This document shows positions 45,119 through 56,636 of a DNA stretch of 64,000 nt, piece after piece. Within the stretch, counting starts at the first letter, position 1. Every line of letters begins with the position of its first letter. The notes under the pieces were generated by a model. That model did no database searches. It was not told the origin of the DNA and saw nothing but the letters and a program-made list of their open reading frames with translations. The stretch is taken from NCBI RefSeq assembly GCF_000699445.3, contig NC_067202.1, positions 496,001 to 560,000 on the forward strand. The letters are read 5' to 3'. The stretch is from Schistosoma haematobium. Taxonomy: Eukaryota > Platyhelminthes > Trematoda > Strigeidida > Schistosomatidae. The position numbers and the translations under genes were made by a program.

Positions 45119-45624
45119 TTATCATCTTATATGTTTCAATAATTATGTTACATTCATTATTCCAGTTTATGTTAATTCATAGTGATAATTCATTTTCAGG
45201 TCACATCATTTTAATTGGAATAATAATAAGAATGACAGTGAAATACTACTGAAATTTCATTCATTCAATGAAATGAAATGATAAAAAAAAATTAAAAATA
45301 AACATCATGCTTCATTATCATACGGAAATTCCATTTAGTTTAATATGTAAATCATTTATCATAGAAATTAAACGTAAAATGAGAAGACTATTATTGCCAA
45401 TGTAAAGATTGTAAACAAGCAAACAAATAAAGAAACAATAAAACACTGTTAATATACTGGCCTAATACTTCCTTTTTAAGAAGATATTGTATTAGGCTTA
45501 AGAATATGTAATGAAATAAAAGTCGATATGACCTGAAGCTCTTTCAAGTTGTATGTTAAGATTGTATACTGACATATTTCGTTTAATTTCATGAGTGTAG
45601 AATAGGTCCTTGATAAACAATTTT

Positions 45625-45897
45625 GATAGTTAAAATTACGAATCGATCGAAGTTAGATTGATATTGAAAATTTGAAAACATTGGACGGCCGTTTCGTGAT
45701 GGTATGGAACTCCTTAACAGTACGTATCTATGATGCAACACTTGAGAATCCATTACATGACCTCCGGTGTGGCTCGTGAATGCTTAACCCTTAGAACACT
45801 GAATTATAATCCAACGTTGTTAATATTTAACTTGTGTAACTTTGCGCAACCATGACCAGAGGAGTTCAATCGTGTCTGGTGTCAGGCAATTACGCAC
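45625..45897 (-). mobile_element. Family B repeat, antisense, at the edge of the tandem duplication
   Basis: Tail, damaged ribozyme and head; the part after 45822 lies inside the 5.1-kb duplication and is repeated from 50927, so the duplication breakpoint falls within this repeat. Confidence 0.65.
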
Positions 45898-46310
45898 CGA
45901 CAATCAATGGCCGTTTTATCCTACTATGTGACTCCTAAGCAGTGCGCAACCAAGATCTCGCACGCTACACTCGAACTCAGGACCTCCGATTTCACGCAAA
46001 CTCCTAACTATTTAAACCACTGAGTCGCCGTCAAATAGTGTTAATTTCTAACTTCAATCAGTTCACAATATTGCGCAACTGTCCACTATTGTCTTCAGTA
46101 ATTGCCTCACAACAGACATGATCAGCAGTGTAGTTCAAGAGTTCGAATCTCGCATGAGGGATAGTGGTTATGCACTGTTGAGGGGTCCTATACTAAGACA
46201 AAACGGCCGTCCACTGATTCCAGGTTTTATATGGTGGTCAAGCATTAATTGATTCATGAACTCAACTCTTAAATTACTACAATATCCAAAAAAACCCCTT
46301 TCTGATAAGC
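45898..46310. mobile_element. Family B inverted fold-back dimer (duplication copy 1)
   Basis: Antisense arm 45898-46115 starts inside stem III ('aatggccgtttta'). Sense arm 46116-46310 has B box 'agagttcgaatctcgc', core UUGAGGG and tail. Both ribozymes are mutated. Confidence 0.75.
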
Positions 46311-46944
46311 TATAAAACAGTTAACATTTAACATATCAATAAAACATAAGTAACAATAGTTTGAACATACATCCATGGCTACTAATCGACCATAACACTA
46401 CAGTTATATTTCATATTAATATCATTCTAGGAGACATTCATATCGTATTCATGATTATAAAACGATTGATCTAAGAATGAAAAACTAAAAAAATTTAAAC
46501 AAAAAGAAAGTTTCCCTTTTCTTCTGCTTTTTTTTCTTCTTCTTCTTCTCCTTCTCAAAGACACCCGTTGAAATGATAGTTTCTTTTAACTTCTTTTCGA
46601 TAAAATTTCTTTTCTATATTCCGTTTCAGTTTTGTATGATGATTATCATCCGTTTCGGAGTCATTATTATGGTCATTAATAATAAATTCACATTTAAATC
46701 ATCAATTTCGTGTTTTAGTTTCATAAATTAAGTTGAAAAATAAAAATAAAAAAAACTTTTTTTATTTTCAAGAAAATGTGATTTATTGATTGAAAAGAAA
46801 AGGAGGAAATATGGATCAACGTTCAGTTCTCCTCGATAATATGAGGATTATTTATTATTGATGAAATAGTTGTTGAGATTGAGTTACAAGGTAAGCTCTC
46901 ATCACTTGGAATTCTCAAGGTTAAAGAAGAAGAAGAAGAGGAAG

Positions 46945-47106
46945 AAAAAACACGTTACACTGAGAAACGGAGACAGACATGAGAAGAATGAATAAGAATT
47001 CGATAGAAGTAGAAAGGATGGCTTACGATAGAGTGGGTTGGTCAATGCTCGTTGGCGGCCTATGCTCCATTGAGGGTCACAGACGTAAGTAAGTAAGTAA
47101 GTAAGC
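46945..47106 (+). pseudogene. RTE family 2 3' stub, sense (copy 1)
   Basis: 'cacgttacactgagaaacgg' through 'gttggcggcctatgctccat', ending in (GTAA)n at 47085-47106. C-terminal coding remnant only. Confidence 0.8.
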
Positions 47107-47264
47107 CAATGATTAATTGTTTTATTGCAGTATCACAAGTAACTAATAACTTATCATACCTCTATGGAATATGATTATTTGTTATTGATAAATGTGTTAT
47201 CAATGTTTTACATACATAAGTTGTCTATTGAGATTTAGATGGTAGTTGGAGGTAGTCAACAGGA

Positions 47265-47312
47265 AACCCTGGACCCGGGTTTCGTGCTACTTGGCACTCG
47301 TCAGCAAGGTGT
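47265..47312 (-). ncRNA. Hammerhead ribozyme motif (family C, left arm)
   Basis: Antisense: stem I ACCUUG/CAGGGU, core CUGACGA, stem II GUGC/GCAC, GAAA, stem III ACCCGGGU. Predicted cleavage between 47272 and 47271. All core positions intact. Confidence 0.8.
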
Positions 47313-47401
47313 ACCTGTAATCTTGAGGGAACTGATGCTCCCTGGTGGATTCGATCTCGTGTCACCCAGCTTCACAGTCGGAGACGTTACTACTGAGCTA
47401 T

Positions 47402-47445
47402 CCTTGCTGACGAGTGCCAAGTAGCACGAAACCCTGGTCCAGGGT
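47402..47445 (+). ncRNA. Hammerhead ribozyme motif (family C, right arm)
   Basis: Stem I CCUUG/CAGGG, core CUGACGA (47407-47413), stem II GUGC/GCAC, GAAA, stem III ACC/GGU with a CU loop. Predicted cleavage between 47439 and 47440. Confidence 0.8.
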
Positions 47446-47666
47446 TTCCTGTTGACTACCTCCAACTACCACCTAAATCTCAATACATAGTGCCCGCAGT
47501 GTCGAGTCACCTAGACTGGTGGCTACATTGCAACATGATCGATAGCATTCGATTTGCACTAATAAGGACTAGACAAACACGACATTGATCACCACCCAGT
47601 GATCAATCAGTTGTGATAAGTTGTCTATATTTTACTCTGTAATGGTATAATCAGTTATCCCAATAG

Positions 47667-47946
47667 TGTTATGGTGCGTGCTACTGATGTCGACAGATAT
47701 CTTCGTAGTATATATCACCAACCAAAAAGGAAAGGTCTGGAAGCAGAAGGTTAAGAAGATCAAAGAAAAGAGAACGAGAACAAAGAATGATTGATGTGAA
47801 ATCAAAAGAACAATGAACTCTAAGACACTTATTGAATGTTTTGCAAATGAAGTATTTACTGTATGGTTCTCAGATTCTACTAAGATGTTCTGTAATTTGT
47901 GTTCAAATACACTTAGATGTCCTCACTTGTGTTCTGGTTCATTACA
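47667..47946 (+). mobile_element. Solo LTR-like element, family D (copy 1)
   Basis: Sense family D ending 'ggttcattaca'. The start is diverged ('tgttatggtgcgtgctac'). No clear flanking duplication. Confidence 0.6.
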
Positions 47947-48233
47947 TTGTCTCAAAACGTCTACTGAATAATGAAGGATTCGTGTGTAGATGAAAATATG
48001 TTACGAACAGTATATTCAACTAAATTGTTTAGATTTTTTATTGAAGGGAAGTGTTAGTTTTCAAAATAATAGATAGGAACTTTTCAAGTTGTAATTGCTT
48101 TCAAGACTCAAACTATGAAACAAAATGGCTGAATTTAATTATAATCGAAAAACGTGAGATTTCTAACATTGTGTTGTACAAAGACAAGCATTAAGTGTTG
48201 AAATGTTCATGACATTCGATTCACAAAGAGACT

Positions 48234-48575
48234 TCATTTCGCAAGTTTATTGGTTGATGTTGGCTCAATATTACTGGCAGTATGTAGATGGTTGTCCTTG
48301 AGACGGATATTCTTTCTGATACTAATGATTTCTGGTGTTTTGTTCTCTGAACTGGATGGTTTGGTCGTGGAGCTTTCATCGTTCTTCTGAACGACATCAT
48401 CAGCACAAACTTCAGATAGAAGTGAAGTGTTCGAATTTCTCCACATGTGTTTCACAGCTTGTTCTGTGCACCTCGATGTTGATTGGTTCTTGTTGACCTT
48501 AAATTTAATATTGTTTACTTCTTTGTTTTGGTTGTGTCTCCGATTGGTTTGATTTTTGTTCCTATATTTATGCAT
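48234..48575 (-). CDS. Hypothetical 113-residue ORF of unknown repeat origin (copy 1)
   Basis: Polar, Asn/Lys/Ser-rich product with EVCADDVVQKNDESS near the middle. I do not recognise a family. A relative of the central part occurs at 31880-31990, so it is repetitive in the window. More likely a piece of a mobile element or a decayed retrocopy than a host gene. No start context or splice evidence. Confidence 0.3.
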   Translation of the reverse strand: MHKYRNKNQTNRRHNQNKEVNNIKFKVNKNQSTSRCTEQAVKHMWRNSNTSLLSEVCADDVVQKNDESSTTKPSSSENKTPEIISIRKNIRLKDNHLHTASNIEPTSTNKLAK

Positions 48576-48769
48576 GATTTTCCTGATTGGTTGATAAATT
48601 GGATTGATTTCAATATGTTTGTTGATTGCTGATTGATGATGATGATGATTTCTCAGGTTTACTGTAGCACAACATACTTGCTATTTAATTAGATCTTTAT
48701 ATTTACACATTCTAAATGTCACTAACTCATAGATGTGAAAAATGTACAAATGATTTTCCTTATTACGTA

Positions 48770-48816
48770 CTTACTTACAACTGTTACTCCTCGTGGAGAA
48801 GCATACGCCGCCCACT
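48770..48816 (-). pseudogene. RTE family 2 3' stub, very short (copy 1)
   Basis: 'acttacttacaactgttact' followed by 'cctcgtggagaagcatacgc': only the terminal 45 bp of the RTE. Confidence 0.7.
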
Positions 48817-49376
48817 ATGTAACACAGTAATTTTTACACCATTCAAAAGATATTGACATATTTATAAGCTGATTATAATTAAACGCTAATCATATCACTT
48901 TTTCATGATAAAAACTTACTTTGTTTCCATTGAAGATAAACAAGTGTCAATTTTTGTTTGTTTAGTTATTTGCTTTTTCCTTTGGAACTTCAACTGAACT
49001 ACCCGTTTCATAGATGACATTTTAATGAATGAATACAGTTTAACCGACATTCCGATATCATTCATTCATTATACTTTTATAATAATCTTTAAATGAGACA
49101 TAGAAAATGTCAAATATCATTAGTCTAATATTAATGATAATTGTAAAGTAATCACTCTACTGTAAAGAATACATTCACCGCATTCATTGATACTTTGCCT
49201 TACTAGAAACAACCGTCAATTTTATTGTTTGCTTTTTTTGTATTTTTAGAAAGTGAGAAATCTACATAACACTTTTCATGATCCCATTAATTATTAGTAT
49301 GTTTTCTGTTTCTTTTTTATGTGAATTTACCACATACAGTTTGTTATAATACAGATAATGCATTATTACATTATAT

Positions 49377-49681
49377 TGTGGTATGTGTTACTTATATCGA
49401 CATGAGTAGTATATCACGATAGTCAGGATTAGATTGTCTGGCAGTAGAAGATCGAAGGAGGAAAGAACGAGAACAGAAAGCAATTGAAGCAAAAATGCAG
49501 GAACGTTGAAGTCTGAGGCGATTGACTGATGTTTTGAAAAGAAACCGTCAAGTTTGAGACAATCGATTGATGTTTTGCAAATGAAGTATTTACTGTATGG
49601 TTCTCAGGTTTTACTAAGCGCATCTGTAATTTGGTGTTGAAATACAATCGATTGTCCCCAATTGTGTTCTCCTTCGCTATA
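49377..49681 (+). mobile_element. Solo LTR-like element, family D (copy 1)
   Basis: Starts TGTGGTATGTGTTAC, ends near 'ccttcgctata', ATAT on both sides (49373-49376 and 49682-49685). Confidence 0.65.
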
Positions 49682-49807
49682 ATATTAGTTAAAAGTCGGT
49701 TATGAATTTTGTTAGCTGACAGTTGAATTGAGACATTGTAGTTTTGAGTGTAATACGAATGTGATGTCACATAGAGAAATTATTCTAATCTTAGATATTA
49801 CCGCTAG

Positions 49808-49808
<1 letters not shown>

Positions 49809-49887
<79 letters not shown>
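49809..49887. repeat. (TA)n microsatellite (copy 1)
   Basis: About 39 perfect TA units. Confidence 0.95.
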
Positions 49888-49888
<1 letters not shown>

Positions 49889-50244
49889 CAAATGAATTAC
49901 AACGGATCTTGAAGACATACAAAATTAAAGCTTTCTATTAAACAACCAGAACTCTAAGGAGCGCTTTAGCTAGAACTATTGATAAGATTTCATTTATAAC
50001 CACACAAAATGGTGTCCACAGAATAGGTTGAGTAGATTGGAATGCGTTCTACATTGAATAGTCTTCCCGTTAGGTCGCGATTAGTTTCAAAGAAAATGTA
50101 GGTTTTACAAAAGGATCTAGTAATCCTGTAGGATAGAGAAATCTACAAATTAAGTCAACATTAGCAGTATATGCTTTTATCAGTAATCATCAAACTGATA
50201 TTAGAAATCTTCAGGATGAGGTTGTGAAGTTTATAAATATTTTT

Positions 50245-50340
50245 TGACATTATGAACCGATCAGTGTTAGACCACCACTGAAAACCTGGAAGCGTTGGAT
50301 AGTCGTTTCGTCCTAATATGGGACTAATTAGAAATGTGAT
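50245..50340 (-). mobile_element. Family B 3' fragment, antisense (copy 1)
   Basis: Tail plus stem III and stem II remnants ('gatagtcgtttcgtcctaat'); truncated at the ribozyme. Confidence 0.65.
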
Positions 50341-51002
50341 CCTTAATTCCGTGGAATCGGTTTATGACCTAAATTATATTAAAAATATCAAAATAATTCA
50401 GCAAGGTTTTTCAACTTCAAAGAGTAGCAAATAGCCGAAGTGTTTCATATGACGTTAAATACCTCTGCTCTGAATAGAAATTAAGGGTTGACTACTCATC
50501 CAACGTGAACTGTTTATCCAAACAACCATATTTGACTCCTAATTTTCTGCACAATTCACACACACTCTATATCAACTCCAGTATTTTATGTTACAGATCA
50601 TATATTTCTCATAACCACTTTTATACGCAAAAAGAAATAGAACCATATGTCAGGCAGAGTCACCTTGACAAAAATAGTATGGCACTAACATGTTCATACC
50701 TATCCCGCTTTGTTTCTTTTTAGCTATTTAAACTTGTGTCGATTTTATTTTAGGTATTTACTACCTGTAAAGAAGTGACCTGATGTATGTCACGAAAAGT
50801 CAGAGATACCATTTTCTGTTGTGAGGCAATCACTTGTTGAAGTAAATGGTTCAACCTTAGTGTTATGTTATTTGGTTAGTAATTTGTAATATTTAAACCA
50901 CAAACTATGTGAAATGTACCATTTTGAATATTTAACTTGTGTAACTTTGCGCAACCATGACCAGAGGAGTTCAATCGTGTCTGGTGTCAGGCAATTACGC
51001 AC

Positions 51003-51416
51003 CGACAATCAATGGCCGTTTTATCCTACTATGTGACTCCTAAGCAGTGCGCAACCAAGATCTCGCACGCTACACTCGAACTCAGGACCTCTGATTTCAC
51101 GCAAACTCCTAACTATTTAAACCACTGAGTCGCCGTCAAATAGTGTTAATTTCTAACTTCAATCAGTTCACAATATTGCGCAACTGTCCACTATTGTCTT
51201 CAGTAATTGCCTCACAACAGACATGATCAGCAGTGTAGTTCAAGAGTTCGAATCTCGCATGAGGGATAGTGGTTATGCACTGTTGAGGGGTCCTATACTA
51301 AGACAAAACGGCCGTCCACTGATTCCAGGTTTTATATGGTGGTCAAGCATTAATTGATTCATGAACTCAACTCTTAAATTACTACAATATCCAAAAAAAC
51401 CCCTTTCTGATAAGCT
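51003..51416. mobile_element. Family B inverted fold-back dimer (copy 2)
   Basis: Duplicate of 45898-46310 with a single visible substitution (51095). Confidence 0.75.
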
Positions 51417-52046
51417 ATAAAACAGTTAACATTTAACATATCAATAAAACATAAGTAACAATAGTTTGAACATACATCCATGGCTACTAATCGACCATAA
51501 CACTACAGTTATATTTCATATTAATATCATTCTAGGAGACATTCATATCGTATTCATGATTATAAAACGATTGATCTAAGAATGAAAAACTAAAAAATTT
51601 AAACAAAAGAAAGTTTCCCTTTTCTTCTGCTTTTTTTCTTCTTCTTCTTCTCCTTCTCAAAGACACCCGTTGAAATGATAGTTTCTTTTAACTTCTTTTC
51701 GATAAAATTTCTTTTCTATATTCCGTTTCAGTTTTGTATGATGATTATCATCCGTTTCGGAGTCATTATTATGGTCATTAATAATAAATTCACATTTAAA
51801 TCATCAATTTCGTGTTTTAGTTTCATAAATTAAGTTGAAAAATAAAAATAAAAAAAACTTTTTTTATTTTCAAGAAAATGTGATTTATTGATTGAAAAGA
51901 AAAGGAGGAAATATGGATCAACGTTCAGTTCTCCTCGATAATATGAGGATTATTTATTATTGATGAAATAGTTGTTGAGATTGAGTTACAAGGTAAGCTC
52001 TCATCACTTGGAATTCTCAAGGTTAAAGAAGAAGAAGAAGAGGAAG

Positions 52047-52207
52047 AAAAACACGTTACACTGAGAAACGGAGACAGACATGAGAAGAATGAATAAGAAT
52101 TCGATAGAAGTAGAAAGGATGGCTTACGATAGAGTGGGTTGGTCAATGCTCGTTGGCGGCCTATGCTCCATTGAGGGTCACAGACGTAAGTAAGTAAGTA
52201 AGTAAGC
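52047..52207 (+). pseudogene. RTE family 2 3' stub, sense (copy 2)
   Basis: Duplicate of 46945-47106, same (GTAA)n tail. Confidence 0.8.
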
Positions 52208-52326
52208 CAATGATTAATTGTTTTATTGCAGTATCACAAGTAACTAATAACTTATCATACCTCTATGGAATATGATTATTTGTTATTGATAAATGTGTTA
52301 TCAATGTTTTACATACATAAGTTGTC

Positions 52327-52586
52327 TATTGAGATTTAGATGGTAGTTGGAGGTAGTCAACAGGAAACCCTGGACCCGGGTTTCGTGCTACTTGGCACTC
52401 GTCAGCAAGGTGTACCTGTAATCTTGAGGGAACTGATGCTCCCTGGTGGATTCGATCTCGTGTCACCCAGCTTCACAGTCGGAGACGTTACTACTGAGCT
52501 ATCCTTGCTGACGAGTGCCAAGTAGCACGAAACCCTGGTCCAGGGTTTCCTGTTGACTACCTCCAACTACCACCTAAATCTCAATA
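52327..52586. mobile_element. Family C ribozyme repeat, inverted dimer (copy 2)
   Basis: Duplicate of 47226-47485. Both hammerheads are unchanged (antisense about 52366-52413, sense about 52503-52546). Confidence 0.85.
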
Positions 52587-52768
52587 CATAGTGCCCGCAG
52601 TGTCGAGTCACCTAGACTGGTGGCTACATTGCAACATGATCGATAGCATTCGATTTGCACTAATAAGGACTAGACAAACACGACATTGATCACCACCCAG
52701 TGATCAATCAGTTGTGATAAGTTGTCTATATTTTACTCTGTAATGGTATAATCAGTTATCCCAATAGT

Positions 52769-53048
52769 GTTATGGTGCGTGCTACTGATGTCGACAGATA
52801 TCTTCGTAGTATATATCACCAACCAAAAAAGGAAAGGTCTGGAAGCAGAAGGTTAAGAAGATCAAAGAAAAGAGAACGAGAACAAAGAATGATTGATGTG
52901 AAATCAAAAGAACAATGAACTCTAAGACACTTATTGAATGTTTTGCAAATGAAGTATTTACTGTATGGTTCTCAGATTCTACTAAGATGTTCTGTAATTT
53001 GTGTTCAAATACACTTAGATGTCCTCACTTGTGTTCTGGTTCATTACA
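52769..53048 (+). mobile_element. Solo LTR-like element, family D (copy 2)
   Basis: Duplicate of 47667-47946 with one extra A in a homopolymer. Confidence 0.6.
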
Positions 53049-53335
53049 TTGTCTCAAAACGTCTACTGAATAATGAAGGATTCGTGTGTAGATGAAAATA
53101 TGTTACGAACAGTATATTCAACTAAATTGTTTAGATTTTTTATTGAAGGGAAGTGTTAGTTTTCAAAATAATAGATAGGAACTTTTCAAGTTGTAATTGC
53201 TTTCAAGACTCAAACTATGAAACAAAATGGCTGAATTTAATTATAATCGAAAAACGTGAGATTTCTAACATTGTGTTGTACAAAGACAAGCATTAAGTGT
53301 TGAAATGTTCATGACATTCGATTCACAAAGAGACT

Positions 53336-53677
53336 TCATTTCGCAAGTTTATTGGTTGATGTTGGCTCAATATTACTGGCAGTATGTAGATGGTTGTCCT
53401 TGAGACGGATATTCTTTCTGATACTAATGATTTCTGGTGTTTTGTTCTCTGAACTGGATGGTTTGGTCGTGGAGCTTTCATCGTTCTTCTGAACGACATC
53501 ATCAGCACAAACTTCAGATAGAAGTGAAGTGTTCGAATTTCTCCACATGTGTTTCACAGCTTGTTCTGTGCACCTCGATGTTGATTGGTTCTTGTTGACC
53601 TTAAATTTAATATTGTTTACTTCTTTGTTTTGGTTGTGTCTCCGATTGGTTTGATTTTTGTTCCTATATTTATGCAT
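53336..53677 (-). CDS. Hypothetical 113-residue ORF of unknown repeat origin (copy 2)
   Basis: Protein identical to that of 48234-48575. Same caution applies. Confidence 0.3.
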   Translation of the reverse strand: MHKYRNKNQTNRRHNQNKEVNNIKFKVNKNQSTSRCTEQAVKHMWRNSNTSLLSEVCADDVVQKNDESSTTKPSSSENKTPEIISIRKNIRLKDNHLHTASNIEPTSTNKLAK

Positions 53678-53871
53678 GATTTTCCTGATTGGTTGATAAA
53701 TTGGATTGATTTCAATATGTTTGTTGATTGCTGATTGATGATGATGATGATTTCTCAGGTTTACTGTAGCACAACATACTTGCTATTTAATTAGATCTTT
53801 ATATTTACACATTCTAAATGTCACTAACTCATAGATGTGAAAAATGTACAAATGATTTTCCTTATTACGTA

Positions 53872-53918
53872 CTTACTTACAACTGTTACTCCTCGTGGAG
53901 AAGCATACGCCGCCCACT
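53872..53918 (-). pseudogene. RTE family 2 3' stub, very short (copy 2)
   Basis: Duplicate of 48770-48816. Confidence 0.7.
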
Positions 53919-54482
53919 ATGTAACACAGTAATTTTTACACCATTCAAAAAGATATTGACATATTTATAAGCTGATTATAATTAAACGCTAATCATATCA
54001 CTTTTTCATGATAAAAACTTACTTTGTTTCCATTGAAGATAAACAAGTGTCAATTTTTGTTTGTTTAGTTATTTGCTTTTTCCTTTGGAACTTCAACTGA
54101 ACTACCCGTTTCATAGATGACATTTTAATGAATGAATACAGTTTAACCGACATTCCGATATCATTCATTCATTATACTTTTATAATAATCTTTAAATGAG
54201 ACATAGAAAATGTCAAATATCATTAGTCTAATATTAATGATAATTGTAAAGTAATCACTCTACTGTAAAGAATACATTCACCGCATTCATTGATACTTTG
54301 CCTTACTAGAAACAACCGTCAATTTTATTGTTTGCTTTTTTTTTGTATTTTTAGAAAGTGAGAAATCTACATAACACTTTTCATGATCCCATTAATTATT
54401 AGTATGTTTTCTGTTTCTTTTTTTATGTGAATTTACCACATACAGTTTGTTATAATACAGATAATGCATTATTACATTATAT

Positions 54483-54787
54483 TGTGGTATGTGTTACTTA
54501 TATCGACATGAGTAGTATATCACGATAGTCAGGATTAGATTGTCTGGCAGTAGAAGATCGAAGGAGGAAAGAACGAGAACAGAAAGCAATTGAAGCAAAA
54601 ATGCAGGAACGTTGAAGTCTGAGGCGATTGACTGATGTTTTGAAAAGAAACCGTCAAGTTTGAGACAATCGATTGATGTTTTGCAAATGAAGTATTTACT
54701 GTATGGTTCTCAGGTTTTACTAAGCGCATCTGTAATTTGGTGTTGAAATACAATCGATTGTCCCCAATTGTGTTCTCCTTCGCTATA
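54483..54787 (+). mobile_element. Solo LTR-like element, family D (copy 2)
   Basis: Duplicate of 49377-49681, including the ATAT flanks. Confidence 0.65.
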
Positions 54788-54911
54788 ATATTAGTTAAAA
54801 GTCGGTTATGAATTTTGTTAGCTGACAGTTGAATTGAGACATTGTAGTTTTGAGTGTAATACGAATGTGATGTCACATAGAGAAATTATTCTAATCTTAG
54901 ATATTACCGCT

Positions 54912-54913
<2 letters not shown>

Positions 54914-54991
<78 letters not shown>
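54914..54991. repeat. (TA)n microsatellite (copy 2)
   Basis: Slightly shorter than copy 1 and lacks the extra G before the run. Confidence 0.95.
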
Positions 54992-55348
54992 CAAATGAAT
55001 TACAACGGATCTTGAAGACATACAAAATTAAAGCTTTCTATTAAACAACCAGAACTCTAAGGAGCGCTTTAGCTAGAACTATTGATAAGATTTCATTTAT
55101 AACCACACAAAATGGTGTCCACAGAATAGGTTGAGTAGATTGGAATGCGTTCTACATTGAATAGTCTTCCCGTTAGGTCGCGATTAGTTTCAAAGAAAAT
55201 GTAGGTTTTACAAAAGGATCTAGTAATCCTGTAGGATAGAGAAATCTACAAATTAAGTCAACATTAGCAGTATATGCTTTTATCAGTAATCATCAAACTG
55301 ATATTAGAAATCTTCAGGATGAGGTTGTGAAGTTTATAAATATTTTTT

Positions 55349-55445
55349 GACATTATGAACCGATCAGTGTTAGACCACCACTGAAAACCTGGAAGCGTTG
55401 GATAGTCGTTTCGTCCTAATATGGGACTAATTAGAAATGTGATCC
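55349..55445 (-). mobile_element. Family B 3' fragment, antisense (copy 2)
   Basis: Duplicate of 50245-50340. Confidence 0.65.
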
Positions 55446-56035
55446 TTAATTCCGTGGAATCGGTTTATGACCTAAATTATATTAAAAATATCAAAATAAT
55501 TCAGCAAGGTTTTTTCAACTTCAAAGAGTAGCAAATAGCCGAAGTGTTTCATATGACGTTAAATACCTCTGCTCTGAATAGAAATTAAGGGTTGACTACT
55601 CATCCAACGTGAACTGTTTATCCAAACAACCATATTTGACTCCTAATTTTCCGCACAATTCACACACACTCTATATCAACTCCAGTATTTTATGTTACAG
55701 ATCATATATTTCTCATAACCACTTTTATACGCAAAAAGAAATAGAACCATATGTCAGGCAGAGTCACCTTGACAAAAATAGTATGGCACTAACATGTTCA
55801 TACCTATCCCGCTTTGTTTCTTTTTAGCTATTTAAACTTGTGTCGATTTTATTTTAGGTATTTACTACCTGTAAAGAAGTGATCTGATGTATGTCACGAA
55901 AAGTCAGAGATACCATTTTCTGTTGTGAGGCAATCACTTGTTGAAGTAAATGGTTCAACCTTAGTGTTATGTTATTTGGTTAGTAATTTGTAATATTTAA
56001 ACCTCAAACTATGTGAAATGTACCATTTTGAATAT

Positions 56036-56258
56036 AATCGTTGAATTCATGAGTCCATTGAAGTTAGGCCACCATGGTAAATCTGGAAGCACTGGACGGC
56101 CGTTTCGTCCTAGTATGTGACTCCTCAATAGTGTACATCCACGATCCCGCCTCACGAGGTTTGAACCCAGAACCTATCGGTCTCTAGGTTTCCCATGGTG
56201 GACTAATTCCAATTGACCCATGAATTCAACTATTAAATTACTATAATATCGAACCGAG
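56036..56258. mobile_element. Family B inverted fold-back dimer
   Basis: Antisense arm 56036-56193 (ribozyme core UUGAGGA, C3 lost) and a short sense tail arm 56194-56258, 3' ends outward. It begins at the right border of the tandem duplication. Confidence 0.75.
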
Positions 56259-56636
56259 GATTTGCACCATGCATCAATTCAAACTAAATACTCTATCGAT
56301 TGTAACACAATCAAATAAATTTTGAATTTATAACTCTAGTGATTGATGAAAAACTTAATGAAACTGATCGTTCGTTTTATTACATTTTATTTTTAACTAT
56401 TTTGTGGTGATATCTGAATAGTTAAATGTCACATAGATAGTTTAAGCAATCAATGCTTAAGTTGGTAAGGAGAATAAATATATAAATCGATGTATGGGCA
56501 TAGTAATATACAGTATATTAATGAAAATATGAGCACATAGGCTATTTTAAAATACTCGATCAGTTTCAATATGTACAGATTTGTGTGTAGGTAAAGGAAC
56601 TGTACTTCAGTTATGCATTAAATTGTTATGACTGAA
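56259..56636. other. AT-rich spacer, no gene seen
   Basis: Nothing recognised. Confidence 0.35.

Larger units (their letters stand above)
47226..47485. mobile_element. Family C ribozyme repeat, inverted dimer (copy 1)
   Basis: Arms 47226-47309 and 47402-47485 are 84-bp inverted repeats with about two mismatches, separated by 92 bases. The spacer is the antisense tRNA-like head ('actgagctat' = A box in reverse) of the left unit. Each arm carries a complete hammerhead on the strand pointing outward. Confidence 0.85.
45822..50926. repeat. 5.1-kb tandem duplication, copy 1
   Basis: Head-to-tail with 50927-56030. Differences seen are mostly homopolymer or (TA)n length changes plus a few substitutions (for example 45990 c/t, 50545 t/c). 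AATAT is common to both outer borders and the junction, a 5-bp microhomology. It contains family B, C and D elements and RTE stubs, listed separately. Confidence 0.9.
50927..56030. repeat. 5.1-kb tandem duplication, copy 2
   Basis: Same order and orientation as 45822-50926. At the right border the sequence changes from 'ttttgaatat' into unique DNA ('aatcgttgaattcatgagtc'). Confidence 0.9.

Noticed and set aside
45036..45142. Proline-rich ORF across the CCN repeat
   Set aside because: The ORF is created by the triplet repeat and is open in two frames; no second domain or upstream signal.
49712..49918. Antisense ORF of alternating Tyr-Ile
   Set aside because: A direct translation of the (TA)n microsatellite.
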